Position numbers and translations under genes: made by a program. 7,731 nucleotides of DNA from Chitinophagaceae bacterium. Its GTDB lineage: Bacteria; Bacteroidota; Bacteroidia; Chitinophagales; Chitinophagaceae. The notes beneath the pieces were generated by a model. That model was not told where the DNA came from and ran no database searches. It saw only the letters and a program-made list of their open reading frames with translations. Every line of letters starts with the position of its first letter. The stretch's first letter is position 1. The stretch covers positions 1-7,731 of the forward strand of contig JAOQAL010000286.1 of the NCBI GenBank assembly GCA_025963615.1, read 5' to 3'. Shown here one piece after another: positions 1 through 6,284 of the stretch.

Positions 1-1043
1 TTCAGGTAGGCCCGGATTACCGGGGACGCACAGGCGGGGGAATTGAATCCGTTATAAAAACATATTCCGAAAATTTTCCTGGCACTCTTTTTTTGGGTTC
101 ATATAGCGAAGGGAATAAATTTCATGAAATTATATATACCTGCAAATTCTTTTTATCATTTACCCGGTTTATGATCGTAAAAAAGGATATCAAAATTGTT
201 CATATTCATTCAGCTTCTGATATGAGCTTCATAAGAAAGTCTTTGACCATGATGATCGCAAGGCTTTTTGGAAAGAAAACAATTATGCATATGCATGGTT
301 CCACGTTTAGGGTATTTTATGAAAAGGCGGGTATTTTTCGTTCTGTTATAAGAAGGCTATTGAAATGTAATGATCTAGTGATTTGCCTTTCACCACAATG
401 GTTCGATTTTTTTTCCAATTTAATACCGGCAGCCAAACTGAGAATAGTTAATAATCCCGTACCCGCACCGGCTATGAATATTTCAAGACAGCAAAACGGA
501 GTTGTCAAGTTTTTATTTCTTGGACGAATAGGTAACCGAAAAGGGATTTTTGATTTATTAAAGGCCATGAGCCTTTTAAATCCAGAACTGAGGCGTTCTG
601 CCAATTTAACCATCGGGGGAAATGGGGAAGTGCAAAAGCTGCAGGAATTAATCAAATCATTGGCTTTACAAGATTGTGTAAATTATGCCGGTTGGGTAGA
701 TGGTCAATTAAAGACAGAGCTTTTGGCCGCCGCCGACGTATATATTTTGCCTTCCTATAATGAAGGGTTACCTGTTTCTATCCTGGAAGCCATGGCCTAT
801 GGCCTGCCCATAATTTCCACCCCCATTGGTGGCATCCCGGAAGTAGTAAAAGAAGGAATCAATGGTTTTTTAGTGGAGCCCGGGAATATTCAGCAAATCA
901 TAGATAAAATAGAAAAGATGATCAAGTCGCCGGATCTTCCACCCGAAATGGGTAAGGCATCTCTTCAAACCGTCAAGCCTTTCACGGCTGATTCAGTTTT
1001 CCCGGTTTTGGATACTATTTATGCTTCCTTGCTGGTGAAATAA
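1..1043 (+). CDS. Family GT4 glycosyltransferase, 5'-truncated by the window edge
   Basis: A retaining, GT-B fold glycosyltransferase that would transfer a sugar from a nucleotide donor to the lipid-linked repeat unit on the cytoplasmic face of the inner membrane. The frame is open from base 3 (first full codon) and gives 346 visible residues. The first of these (QVGPDYRGRTGGGIESV) are the typical GT4 first strand and glycine-rich acceptor loop, so the true start lies only a few codons left of the window; TTG at 93 is not the start. The N-domain shows HIHSASD and MHMHGSTFR. The C-domain has FLFLGRIGNRKG, GGNGE, then the donor-binding EX7E motif (Glu codons at 762 and 786, within NEGLPVSILEAMAYGLP) and a STPIGGIPE loop. 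Family membership is secure. Donor, acceptor and linkage cannot be read from the sequence. It ends 125 bases before the probable start of the next gene. Confidence 0.93.
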   Translation, partial: QVGPDYRGRTGGGIESVIKTYSENFPGTLFLGSYSEGNKFHEIIYTCKFFLSFTRFMIVKKDIKIVHIHSASDMSFIRKSLTMMIARLFGKKTIMHMHGSTFRVFYEKAGIFRSVIRRLLKCNDLVICLSPQWFDFFSNLIPAAKLRIVNNPVPAPAMNISRQQNGVVKFLFLGRIGNRKGIFDLLKAMSLLNPELRRSANLTIGGNGEVQKLQELIKSLALQDCVNYAGWVDGQLKTELLAAADVYILPSYNEGLPVSILEAMAYGLPIISTPIGGIPEVVKEGINGFLVEPGNIQQIIDKIEKMIKSPDLPPEMGKASLQTVKPFTADSVFPVLDTIYASLLVK

Positions 1044-1119
1044 GTGGCATGCTATTTTAAGGTGTTCGGGGGCTATCATTTTTGCAGAAATTCAGGTCAT
1101 TTCTAATTGGTTTGATCAA

Positions 1120-1127
1120 TATATTTG
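1120..1127 (+). promoter_or_regulatory. Possible Bacteroidota -7 box (TATATTTG)
   Basis: The sequence matches the TAnnTTTG -7 consensus of the Bacteroidota housekeeping sigma factor. It lies 41 bases before the preferred ATG of the PssD-like gene, in the gap after the GT4 gene. I see no TTG at the usual 19-21 base distance upstream (TTTG at 1081-1084 is too far, TTGG at 1107-1110 too near). In such AT-rich DNA the match may be chance. Confidence 0.25.
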
Positions 1128-1152
1128 CATTTTTTTCGTTAAAAGGCGTTAT

Positions 1153-1160
1153 AAAGGGGA
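1153..1160 (+). promoter_or_regulatory. Ribosome binding site favouring ATG 1169
   Basis: The purine run AAAGGGGA ends 8 bases before ATG 1169. It is one of the better Shine-Dalgarno-like stretches in a window where most genes have none. It supports ATG 1169 over the in-frame TTG at 1082 for the PssD-like gene. An ATG at 1164 is in another frame. Confidence 0.45.
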
Positions 1161-1168
1161 AAAATGAC

Positions 1169-1654
1169 ATGGGTAACCGGAATAAAAGAAAAATAATATT
1201 AATTTGTTCCGACGGAGGGCATCTCGCCCAGATTTTGGAGCTGAAAGACCTTTTCTTGCAGTACGACTACCTGCTCATTACCGAAAAGACCGAGGCTACC
1301 TATTCATTAAGAAAAACATATAATATTAAATTTCTGAAACCGCGATCAGGCGGCAGTAAGCGTTCATTCATGTTTTGGTTCACCCTGATCGGGAATTTCT
1401 TTCTTTCCCTCAAGCTGTTAATCGGTCATTTCCCAAAGGTGATTATTACTACCGGTAGTCATACCGCGGTACCGATGTGCCTTATTGGTAAACTTTTCAG
1501 AAGAAAAATTGTTTGGATACTGTCCTTTGCAAGAATTAATTCAAAGGCAAAATCAGCTAGTATGATTTATCCTTTTGCTGATAGATTTATTGTTCAATGG
1601 GAAACTGCCCAACCATTATATCCTAAATCAATTTTTCTCGGGGGATTATATTAA
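1169..1654 (+). CDS. PssD/Alg14-like subunit of a two-component glycosyltransferase
   Basis: Membrane-associated, acceptor-side half of a split GT-B enzyme. In this family (rhizobial PssD, streptococcal Cps14F, eukaryotic Alg14) the subunit anchors the catalytic partner and helps bind the lipid-linked acceptor. From ATG 1169 the product is 161 aa, close to the usual ~150. It shows CSDGGHLAQ (residues 13-21), a hydrophobic stretch at about 68-87 that could contact the membrane, TTGSHTAVP (94-102), the family signature ILSFARINSK (117-126), YPFADRFIVQW (134-144) and a C-terminal YPKSIFLGGLY. The frame is open back to 1061, and a TTG at 1082 would add 29 mostly hydrophobic residues. I prefer ATG 1169 for its RBS and family length, but the longer form would resemble the N-terminal anchor of Alg14. 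Its stop overlaps the next start by one base (TAATG), implying coupled translation of the two subunits. The sugar transferred is unknown. Confidence 0.88.
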   Translation: MGNRNKRKIILICSDGGHLAQILELKDLFLQYDYLLITEKTEATYSLRKTYNIKFLKPRSGGSKRSFMFWFTLIGNFFLSLKLLIGHFPKVIITTGSHTAVPMCLIGKLFRRKIVWILSFARINSKAKSASMIYPFADRFIVQWETAQPLYPKSIFLGGLY

Positions 1655-2133
1655 TGATACTAGTATTATTAGGAACATTTCGCATTGAGTTTCCAAGGCC
1701 TCTGATAGAAATTGAAAAACTTTGCCGGGAAGGAAAGCTATCAGAAGAGATAATTGTTCAAAGCGGGCATACAAAATATGAATCTCCATTTTTTACGATT
1801 GTGCCATTTATGGATGTGGATAAGTTAAATGAGTTGTATGATAAGGCCAGAATTATAATTACACATGCAGGTACGGGATCCATGCTCAATGGTGTAAAAA
1901 GAGGCAAAACCGTTATTGCGATTCCCCGGTTAAAGAAAAATGGCGAGCATATAGATGATCATCAACTCGAAATTGCTGCGGTTTTCGCGGAAAAAAAATA
2001 TGTGTTACCCTGGTACGAGGATGACTCACTTAATTCAATTCTTCAAAAAACAAATGATTTTGTTCCGGAGAAATATGTCTCTAAAAAAGAAGTAATTATT
2101 GATTATCTTAAAAATTATATAGATAATATATAG
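1654..2133 (+). CDS. PssE/Alg13-like catalytic subunit of a two-component glycosyltransferase
   Basis: Donor-binding half of the split GT-B enzyme, homologous to the C-terminal domain of MurG (glycosyltransferase family 28 C-terminal domain). It works with the PssD-like product encoded immediately upstream. The 159-aa length is normal for the family. The first strand and loop are MILVLLGTF (1-9), followed by VPFMDVDKLNELYDKARIIITHAGTGS (HAGTGS at 71-76, the nucleotide-sugar loop) and KNGEHIDDHQLE (95-106), a family signature. ATG 1654 shares its A with the upstream TAA stop; GGGGGA at 1640-1645 could serve as RBS. Known relatives add GlcA (Rhizobium PssDE) or Gal (streptococcal Cps14FG) to a lipid-linked glucose. 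Which applies here cannot be read from sequence alone. The terminal ~50 residues are less conserved and lysine-rich. Confidence 0.9.
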   Translation: MILVLLGTFRIEFPRPLIEIEKLCREGKLSEEIIVQSGHTKYESPFFTIVPFMDVDKLNELYDKARIIITHAGTGSMLNGVKRGKTVIAIPRLKKNGEHIDDHQLEIAAVFAEKKYVLPWYEDDSLNSILQKTNDFVPEKYVSKKEVIIDYLKNYIDNI

Positions 2134-2154
2134 AATATTGTAAAAAAGGATATT

Positions 2155-3165
2155 ATGGTAAAGATTGGATTGATAGGAGCAGGGAAAATGGGTATTTCAC
2201 ATCTTGCTATACTCGGCGCTCATCCGGGGGTAGAGGTAGTAGGCGTCTGTGATACCTCTAAAATGGTCAATGATTTTTTATCGAAGTATGGTAATTTCAA
2301 TTGCTTTACTGATTATCAAAAAATGATAAGCCAGGTAAAGCCGGATGCTGTTTTTGTAGCGGTTCCCACCAAATTTCATTACAGTATTATTAAAGAATTA
2401 CTTGAAAAGAATATTCATGTTTTTGCGGAGAAGCCTTTCTGTTTGACAGTGGCCCAGGGAGAAGAATTGGTAAAGATGGCCGCGGAGAGAAAATTAGTCA
2501 ACCAGATAGGTTATCATAATAAGTTTGTTGGCACCTTCCGGGAGGTTAAAAAAATCGTCGCGGGTGGGGCGTTAGGGAATATTTATCATTTTGTGGGTGA
2601 GGCTTACGGCCCAGTCGTTACAAATAAAAAACAAGATACCTGGCGGTCCGATCCATCAGAGGGCGGGGGATGTCTTTTGGACTACGCTTCCCATATCATT
2701 GATTTGATCAATGATATTCTGTCCCCGGTTATTTCGTCAAAAGGCAGCCTTTTAAAATCTGTTTATTCTTCTAATGTGGAAGATGCCGTATATTCTTTAT
2801 TAGAATTAACGTCTGGCGTCAGTGGAGTACTTTCAGTAAACTGGAGTGATGACACGTATCGTAAAATGTCGACCTCTATTACGGTAATTGGTACCAAGGG
2901 AAAAATAATTTCGGACGCCAACGAGTTGAAAGTTTTTTTTAAGGACTCAGATTACCCGGCTGGTTACTCAAAAGGATGGAATGTAAAATATATTACGGAT
3001 TTAACGGAGGAAGTGGACTTTTACCTGCGGGGAGAGGAATATTCCGCCCAGGTAGATTATTTTGTAAAAGCGGTTGAAGGGAAAGTGCGTAATACCATCA
3101 ACACTTTTGAAAGTGCCTGGTATACAGACAGGGCCATATCAATTATTAAAAACAGTACAAAATAA
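2155..3165 (+). CDS. Gfo/Idh/MocA family NAD(P)-dependent sugar oxidoreductase
   Basis: Cytoplasmic dehydrogenase or reductase, probably acting on a sugar or nucleotide sugar that feeds the polysaccharide. The 336 aa length is typical. The N-terminal Rossmann fold carries GLIGAGKMG (residues 5-13), with Asp33 ending the second strand (VVGVCD), which suggests a preference for NAD(H). The family AEKPF motif is at 91-95, with Lys93 as the likely catalytic lysine, and NQIGYHNKF at 116-124. The C-terminal domain has WRSDPSEGGGCLLDYASHIID, with Asp176, His180 and Asp183 in the usual catalytic/substrate positions. All key residues look intact, so I expect an active enzyme. ATG 2155 follows an A-rich AAAAAAGGA run by four bases. 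It ends five bases before the next gene, and the pair are probably co-translated. The substrate is unknown; sugar 3-dehydrogenases and ketoreductases are both possible. Confidence 0.9.
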   Translation: MVKIGLIGAGKMGISHLAILGAHPGVEVVGVCDTSKMVNDFLSKYGNFNCFTDYQKMISQVKPDAVFVAVPTKFHYSIIKELLEKNIHVFAEKPFCLTVAQGEELVKMAAERKLVNQIGYHNKFVGTFREVKKIVAGGALGNIYHFVGEAYGPVVTNKKQDTWRSDPSEGGGCLLDYASHIIDLINDILSPVISSKGSLLKSVYSSNVEDAVYSLLELTSGVSGVLSVNWSDDTYRKMSTSITVIGTKGKIISDANELKVFFKDSDYPAGYSKGWNVKYITDLTEEVDFYLRGEEYSAQVDYFVKAVEGKVRNTINTFESAWYTDRAISIIKNSTK

Positions 3166-3170
3166 TAAGG

Positions 3171-4037
3171 ATGGAAAGAATTCTTTTTGGGGATAACCAG
3201 TTTTTTGCAGTGAATCATATTTCAGATGAAAAATCCCGGGCTCAATCAATAAAATTCAAAGATGATCAGGCTATCATTACGACGTTGGATGAAGCGATCG
3301 GGGCTGGTATCAACACGTTTATGTGTACTACCCATGACCGTATCGCTAATATCTGCGACATCATCCGGGCAAATCCTGATAAATACAGGGACTTCAAAAT
3401 CTATCCTTGTATGCCTTATGCGCATAAGTATGCGAATGCAGTCACGGAACTAGGCATTGCAGGCACGTTAAAACAATATGTTCCGGGTAACTTTTTAGGC
3501 TCGCTTTTTAAAGGGGGAATTGCTTATTTATCTAAAGATTACCTCTCTATTATGGAGTTATTGATTGATTCGGAAATGAAAATGTTTAAAGGAATTAATA
3601 CACCCGTTATTTTTTTGCAAAATGTCATCACGGACCTCTTACTCGGTTTAAAAGCGAATGAAATATTTGTTGCGTTTCATCAGTATATCCGTAAAAAATA
3701 TGATGCGGAAGCGGGGTTTATAACCATGAACATGCCGATGCTTCTAGATGTTCTGCAACAAGGCGGCATCGAGAATCCGGTGATTTGTTCATCCATCAAT
3801 AAAGCCGGCTTTCGTATGTCTGGCGGAAAAGAGATTTATGAAAAAACTTTACAAACAAAAAAAATCCGGGCCATTGCGATGCAGGTGTTAGGAGGGGGCG
3901 CTATTCCTCCAAAAGAAGCCATTGAGTATGTTTGTAATTTACCCAACATAGAATCCATATTATTCGGGGCATCTTCCAAAGGGAATATTGAAAATACAGT
4001 TTCCAATATTCACCATTTTGATAAGACGCGCCTGTAA
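3171..4037 (+). CDS. Unrecognised protein with aldo/keto-reductase-like (TIM-barrel) features
   Basis: I cannot name a function for this 288-aa protein. The C-terminus looks like an aldo/keto reductase: [19 protein letters not shown] (232-250), then [24 protein letters not shown], which resembles the AKR cofactor-binding end. The N-terminus has [12 protein letters not shown] and a barrel-like [10 protein letters not shown] (41-50). Where AKRs carry a catalytic Asp and Tyr (GxxxxDTAxxY), this protein reads [12 protein letters not shown], with Cys52, His55 and Asp56, followed by [11 protein letters not shown] (78-88). The standard Asp-Tyr-Lys-His tetrad is therefore not recognisable, and the Cys/His residues could suit another chemistry or a metal. 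There is no signal peptide and no convincing membrane segment, so it is probably cytoplasmic. It begins five bases after the Gfo/Idh gene, which suggests a joint role in making or modifying one sugar. The gene looks intact. The AKR relation is inference from motif resemblance. Confidence 0.75.
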   Translation: MERILFGDNQFFAVNHISDEKSRAQSIKFKDDQAIITTLDEAIGAGINTFMCTTHDRIANICDIIRANPDKYRDFKIYPCMPYAHKYANAVTELGIAGTLKQYVPGNFLGSLFKGGIAYLSKDYLSIMELLIDSEMKMFKGINTPVIFLQNVITDLLLGLKANEIFVAFHQYIRKKYDAEAGFITMNMPMLLDVLQQGGIENPVICSSINKAGFRMSGGKEIYEKTLQTKKIRAIAMQVLGGGAIPPKEAIEYVCNLPNIESILFGASSKGNIENTVSNIHHFDKTRL

Positions 4038-4108
4038 CGATAAGCTTTACCGGGTTTAAGACATTAGGATGGCCATTGGTTTTAAATCAGAAAATCAGAG
4101 CAGAGTTT

Positions 4109-4116
4109 TATATTTG
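4109..4116 (+). promoter_or_regulatory. Possible Bacteroidota -7 box (TATATTTG) before gmd
   Basis: Same octamer as at 1120-1127, matching TAnnTTTG, and 16 bases before the gmd ATG at 4133. It lies in the 95-base gap after the 3171-4037 gene, one of the larger gaps in the cluster, where a promoter for gmd-fcl would be reasonable. The nearest upstream TTG (4076-4078) is about 30 bases away, farther than the usual spacing, and the leader would be very short. Tentative. Confidence 0.28.
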
Positions 4117-4132
4117 TTTAAATGTAGAAATA

Positions 4133-5245
4133 ATGAAAAAAGCGCTAATTACCGGGGTTACGGGACAGGATGGGGCATACCTGGCAGAATTACTGATAAA
4201 GAAAGGATACCAGGTTCATGGGGTCAAAAGAAGGACGTCACTCATTAATACACAGCGGGTAGATCACCTTTACCAGGATCCGCATGACAATAATCTTAGA
4301 ATGATACTTCATTATGGAGACCTTACAGACTCCACCAATATCATCCGGATAATTCAGGAAGTTCAACCGGATGAAATTTATAATCTTGGCGCCATGAGCC
4401 ATGTACAGGTAAGCTTTGATGAGCCTGAATACGTTGCCAATACAGATGCCGTAGGAACGCTGAGACTTCTGGAAGCGATCAGGATTTTAAAATTAGACGG
4501 CAAAACAAGAATTTATCAGGCTTCTACTTCTGAATTGTTTGGGAAAGTTCAGGCGATACCTCAAACTGAAACAACTCCTTTTTACCCGCGTTCACCCTAT
4601 GGTGTAGCAAAATTGTATGCTTATTGGATTACAGTAAATTACCGGGAGGCGTATAATATTTATGCGTGTAACGGCATTTTATTTAATCATGAAAGCCCGA
4701 TGCGGGGTGAAACTTTTGTTACGAGGAAAATCACAAGAGGTGTTGCGGAAATCGTATTGGGATTAAAGTCCAAACTTTGGCTTGGGAATTTAAATTCAAA
4801 AAGAGACTGGGGGCATGCAAAAGATTACGTTGAGGCCATGTGGCTTATGTTGCAGCAGCCGGTTGCCGAAGATTTTGTGATTTCTACCGGTGTTACGACT
4901 ACGGTAAGAGACTTTGTAATTCTTGCTTTTGCCCATGCCGGTGTGCAGGTTTCATTTGTTGGCGAAAATGAAAATGAAAAGGCAATTGTTACCGGGAAGC
5001 AACATGCTGATATAAAGGTGAACGAGGGGGATATTGTAGTAGAAATAGATAAACGATATTTCAGGCCCACCGAAGTTGATCTCTTATTAGGAGATTCAAC
5101 AAAGGCCAGGCAAAAATTAGGATGGGTTCCAAAATACTCGTTGTCAGAACTTGTAAAGGAAATGGTAGATGCGGACATCCGTAATTTCCGGAAAGATATT
5201 ATACTTAAGGAATCAGGTTATAACACCATAAGACAGTTTGAATAA
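4133..5245 (+). CDS. gmd: GDP-mannose 4,6-dehydratase
   Basis: Converts GDP-D-mannose to GDP-4-dehydro-6-deoxy-D-mannose, the first committed step to GDP-L-fucose. It is a cytoplasmic short-chain dehydrogenase/reductase with tightly bound NADP. From ATG 4133 the product is 370 aa, the usual size. [18 protein letters not shown] (4-21) is the Rossmann glycine motif. STSELFG (131-137) gives Thr132 and Glu134, and SPYGVAK gives Tyr156 and Lys160, the same numbering as the E. coli catalytic residues; this supports the chosen start. Further family blocks are [17 protein letters not shown] (184-200), [15 protein letters not shown] (223-237) and [14 protein letters not shown] (308-321). The frame extends upstream to TTG 4076, but those 19 extra residues precede the conserved first strand and are very unlikely to be made. 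No Shine-Dalgarno site is visible. It overlaps fcl by one base (TAATG), so the two are coupled. Confidence 0.97.
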   Translation: MKKALITGVTGQDGAYLAELLIKKGYQVHGVKRRTSLINTQRVDHLYQDPHDNNLRMILHYGDLTDSTNIIRIIQEVQPDEIYNLGAMSHVQVSFDEPEYVANTDAVGTLRLLEAIRILKLDGKTRIYQASTSELFGKVQAIPQTETTPFYPRSPYGVAKLYAYWITVNYREAYNIYACNGILFNHESPMRGETFVTRKITRGVAEIVLGLKSKLWLGNLNSKRDWGHAKDYVEAMWLMLQQPVAEDFVISTGVTTTVRDFVILAFAHAGVQVSFVGENENEKAIVTGKQHADIKVNEGDIVVEIDKRYFRPTEVDLLLGDSTKARQKLGWVPKYSLSELVKEMVDADIRNFRKDIILKESGYNTIRQFE

Positions 5246-6177
5246 TGGAAAAAAGTGCTAAAGTTTTTGTTGCCGGTCACCGGGGTATGGTTGGTTCTGC
5301 CATAATGCGCAAGCTAACCGAAAATAATTTTCTAAACGTTATAACACGCACATCAGAACAGCTGGACCTTCGGAACCAGCAGGAAGTCGATACTTTTTTC
5401 AAAGCGGAAAACCCGGATTATGTCTTTCTTGCGGCTGCTAAAGTAGGAGGTATTTTAGCTAACAATGTTTACAGGGCAGAATTTTTATACGATAATCTAT
5501 TGATCGAATCCAATATCATTCACGCTGCCTATAAGTATAAAACAAAGAAATTACTGTTCCTGGGTAGTTCGTGTATCTATCCCAAAATGGCTCCCCAGCC
5601 TTTGAAAGAAGAATACTTGCTTACCGGGTTATTGGAACCAACTAATGAGCCATATGCAATCGCTAAAATTACCGGTATAAAATTGTGTGAAGCATACAGA
5701 GATCAGTATGGGTGCAATTTTATTTCCGCTATGCCCACTAATTTATATGGGCAGGGAGATAATTATCATCCAGAGAATTCACATGTAATCCCCGGATTGA
5801 TACGAAGGTTTCATGATGCTAAAATGAACAGGAACGATCATGTTGCCATATGGGGGTCTGGCTCACCGCTCCGGGAGTTTTTATATGTGGATGATCTTGC
5901 CAACGCTTGCTTGTTTTTAATGGAAAAGTATAATGAAAAACTTTTTATAAATATTGGAACCGGAATTGATATAACAATTAAAGACCTGGCTGAATTAATA
6001 AAAGAGGTTGTTGGATTTGAAGGGTCTATTGTGTTTGATGCTTCAAAGCCCGACGGTACTCCCCGAAAGTTGATGGATGTTTCAAAGCTTGCGGCCATGG
6101 GATGGCAATACTCAATATTTTTAAAGGAAGGTTTGACAAAGACCTATGAATTTTTTAAAGACGAGATCAGTAAATAA
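5245..6177 (+). CDS. fcl: GDP-L-fucose synthase (3,5-epimerase/4-reductase)
   Basis: Takes the Gmd product through 3,5-epimerisation and NADPH-dependent 4-reduction to GDP-L-fucose (also named wcaG). The length is 310 aa, within the family norm. The sequence shows the glycine motif [11 protein letters not shown] (10-20), AAAKVGGI (63-70), GSSCIYP (107-113) with Ser108 and Cys110, and EPYAIAKI with Tyr137 and Lys141. [20 protein letters not shown] includes His180. These match the E. coli catalytic residues Ser107, Cys109, Tyr136, Lys140 and His179 shifted by one, so both epimerase and reductase functions should be intact. [12 protein letters not shown] (210-221), [14 protein letters not shown] and [11 protein letters not shown] complete the family blocks. 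ATG 5245 shares a base with the gmd stop. With gmd it forms a complete GDP-fucose module, provided GDP-mannose is supplied by genes elsewhere. Confidence 0.97.
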   Translation: MEKSAKVFVAGHRGMVGSAIMRKLTENNFLNVITRTSEQLDLRNQQEVDTFFKAENPDYVFLAAAKVGGILANNVYRAEFLYDNLLIESNIIHAAYKYKTKKLLFLGSSCIYPKMAPQPLKEEYLLTGLLEPTNEPYAIAKITGIKLCEAYRDQYGCNFISAMPTNLYGQGDNYHPENSHVIPGLIRRFHDAKMNRNDHVAIWGSGSPLREFLYVDDLANACLFLMEKYNEKLFINIGTGIDITIKDLAELIKEVVGFEGSIVFDASKPDGTPRKLMDVSKLAAMGWQYSIFLKEGLTKTYEFFKDEISK

Positions 6178-6185
6178 GAGGAATT

Positions 6186-6199
6186 AGCCGCCAGCGGCT
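6186..6199 (+). terminator. Small GC-rich hairpin after fcl, possible weak terminator
   Basis: AGCCGC and GCGGCT form a perfect inverted repeat nine bases after the fcl stop (physically a 5-bp stem with a 4-base loop). A run of five T follows at 6206-6210, six bases past the stem. That distance and the short stem make it a poor intrinsic terminator. It may only reduce read-through into the next gene. Confidence 0.3.
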
Positions 6200-6224
6200 C
6201 AGCTATTTTTAAATATTGTAGCTG
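6200..6224. repeat. Inverted repeat CAGCTA...TAGCTG
   Basis: Perfect 6-base arms (6200-6205 and 6219-6224) enclose a 13-base AT-rich loop. It abuts the hairpin at 6186-6199 and would compete with use of the T-run as a terminator tail. It could be an operator-like dyad, a structured leader or chance. No function can be assigned. Confidence 0.35.
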
Positions 6225-6240
6225 TAATGTGTATATCAGT

Positions 6241-6263
6241 CTATTGCATATCTATGCCAATAG
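6241..6263. repeat. Imperfect hairpin just upstream of the WcaJ-like gene
   Basis: CTATTGCATA (6241-6250) pairs with TATGCCAATAG (6253-6263) over 10 base pairs with one bulged C. The nominal loop is only TC, so the top pairs would open. It ends 21 bases before ATG 6285, so in a transcript it would sit near the ribosome landing site. It could affect translation or act as a dyad operator; this is inference only. Confidence 0.4.
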
Positions 6264-6284
6264 CTTAACTTCATTTTCAGAGCT

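Noticed and set aside
317..655. Reverse-strand frame of 112 codons within the GT4 gene
   Set aside because: It is antisense to an intact glycosyltransferase, with no motif and no independent start signal.
1086..1104. AGAAAT/ATTTCT inverted repeat in the gap after the GT4 gene
   Set aside because: A six-base AT-rich stem with a seven-base loop and no T-run directly after it is expected by chance in such sequence.
1654..2133. Whether the PssD and PssE genes are one MurG-like gene broken by a frameshift
   Set aside because: Both halves have normal length and complete motifs for the separate subunits, and the TAATG overlap is a regular arrangement for this two-gene family.
4076..4132. Extended gmd start at TTG 4076
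   Set aside because: The 19 extra residues precede the conserved first strand. Starting at ATG 4133 places the catalytic residues at the family's standard numbering (Thr132, Tyr156, Lys160).
4964..4980. Short GAAAAT direct repeat (about 2.5 copies) in gmd
   Set aside because: It encodes an ordinary ENENEK loop in an intact gene. It is too short to claim as a phase-variable tract, and its six-base unit would not shift the frame.
4825..5178. Reverse-strand open frame of 117 codons opposite gmd
   Set aside because: It lies wholly within a strongly conserved gmd coding region, its product is low-complexity and Ser/Thr-rich, and it shows no motif. It is a shadow of the real gene.
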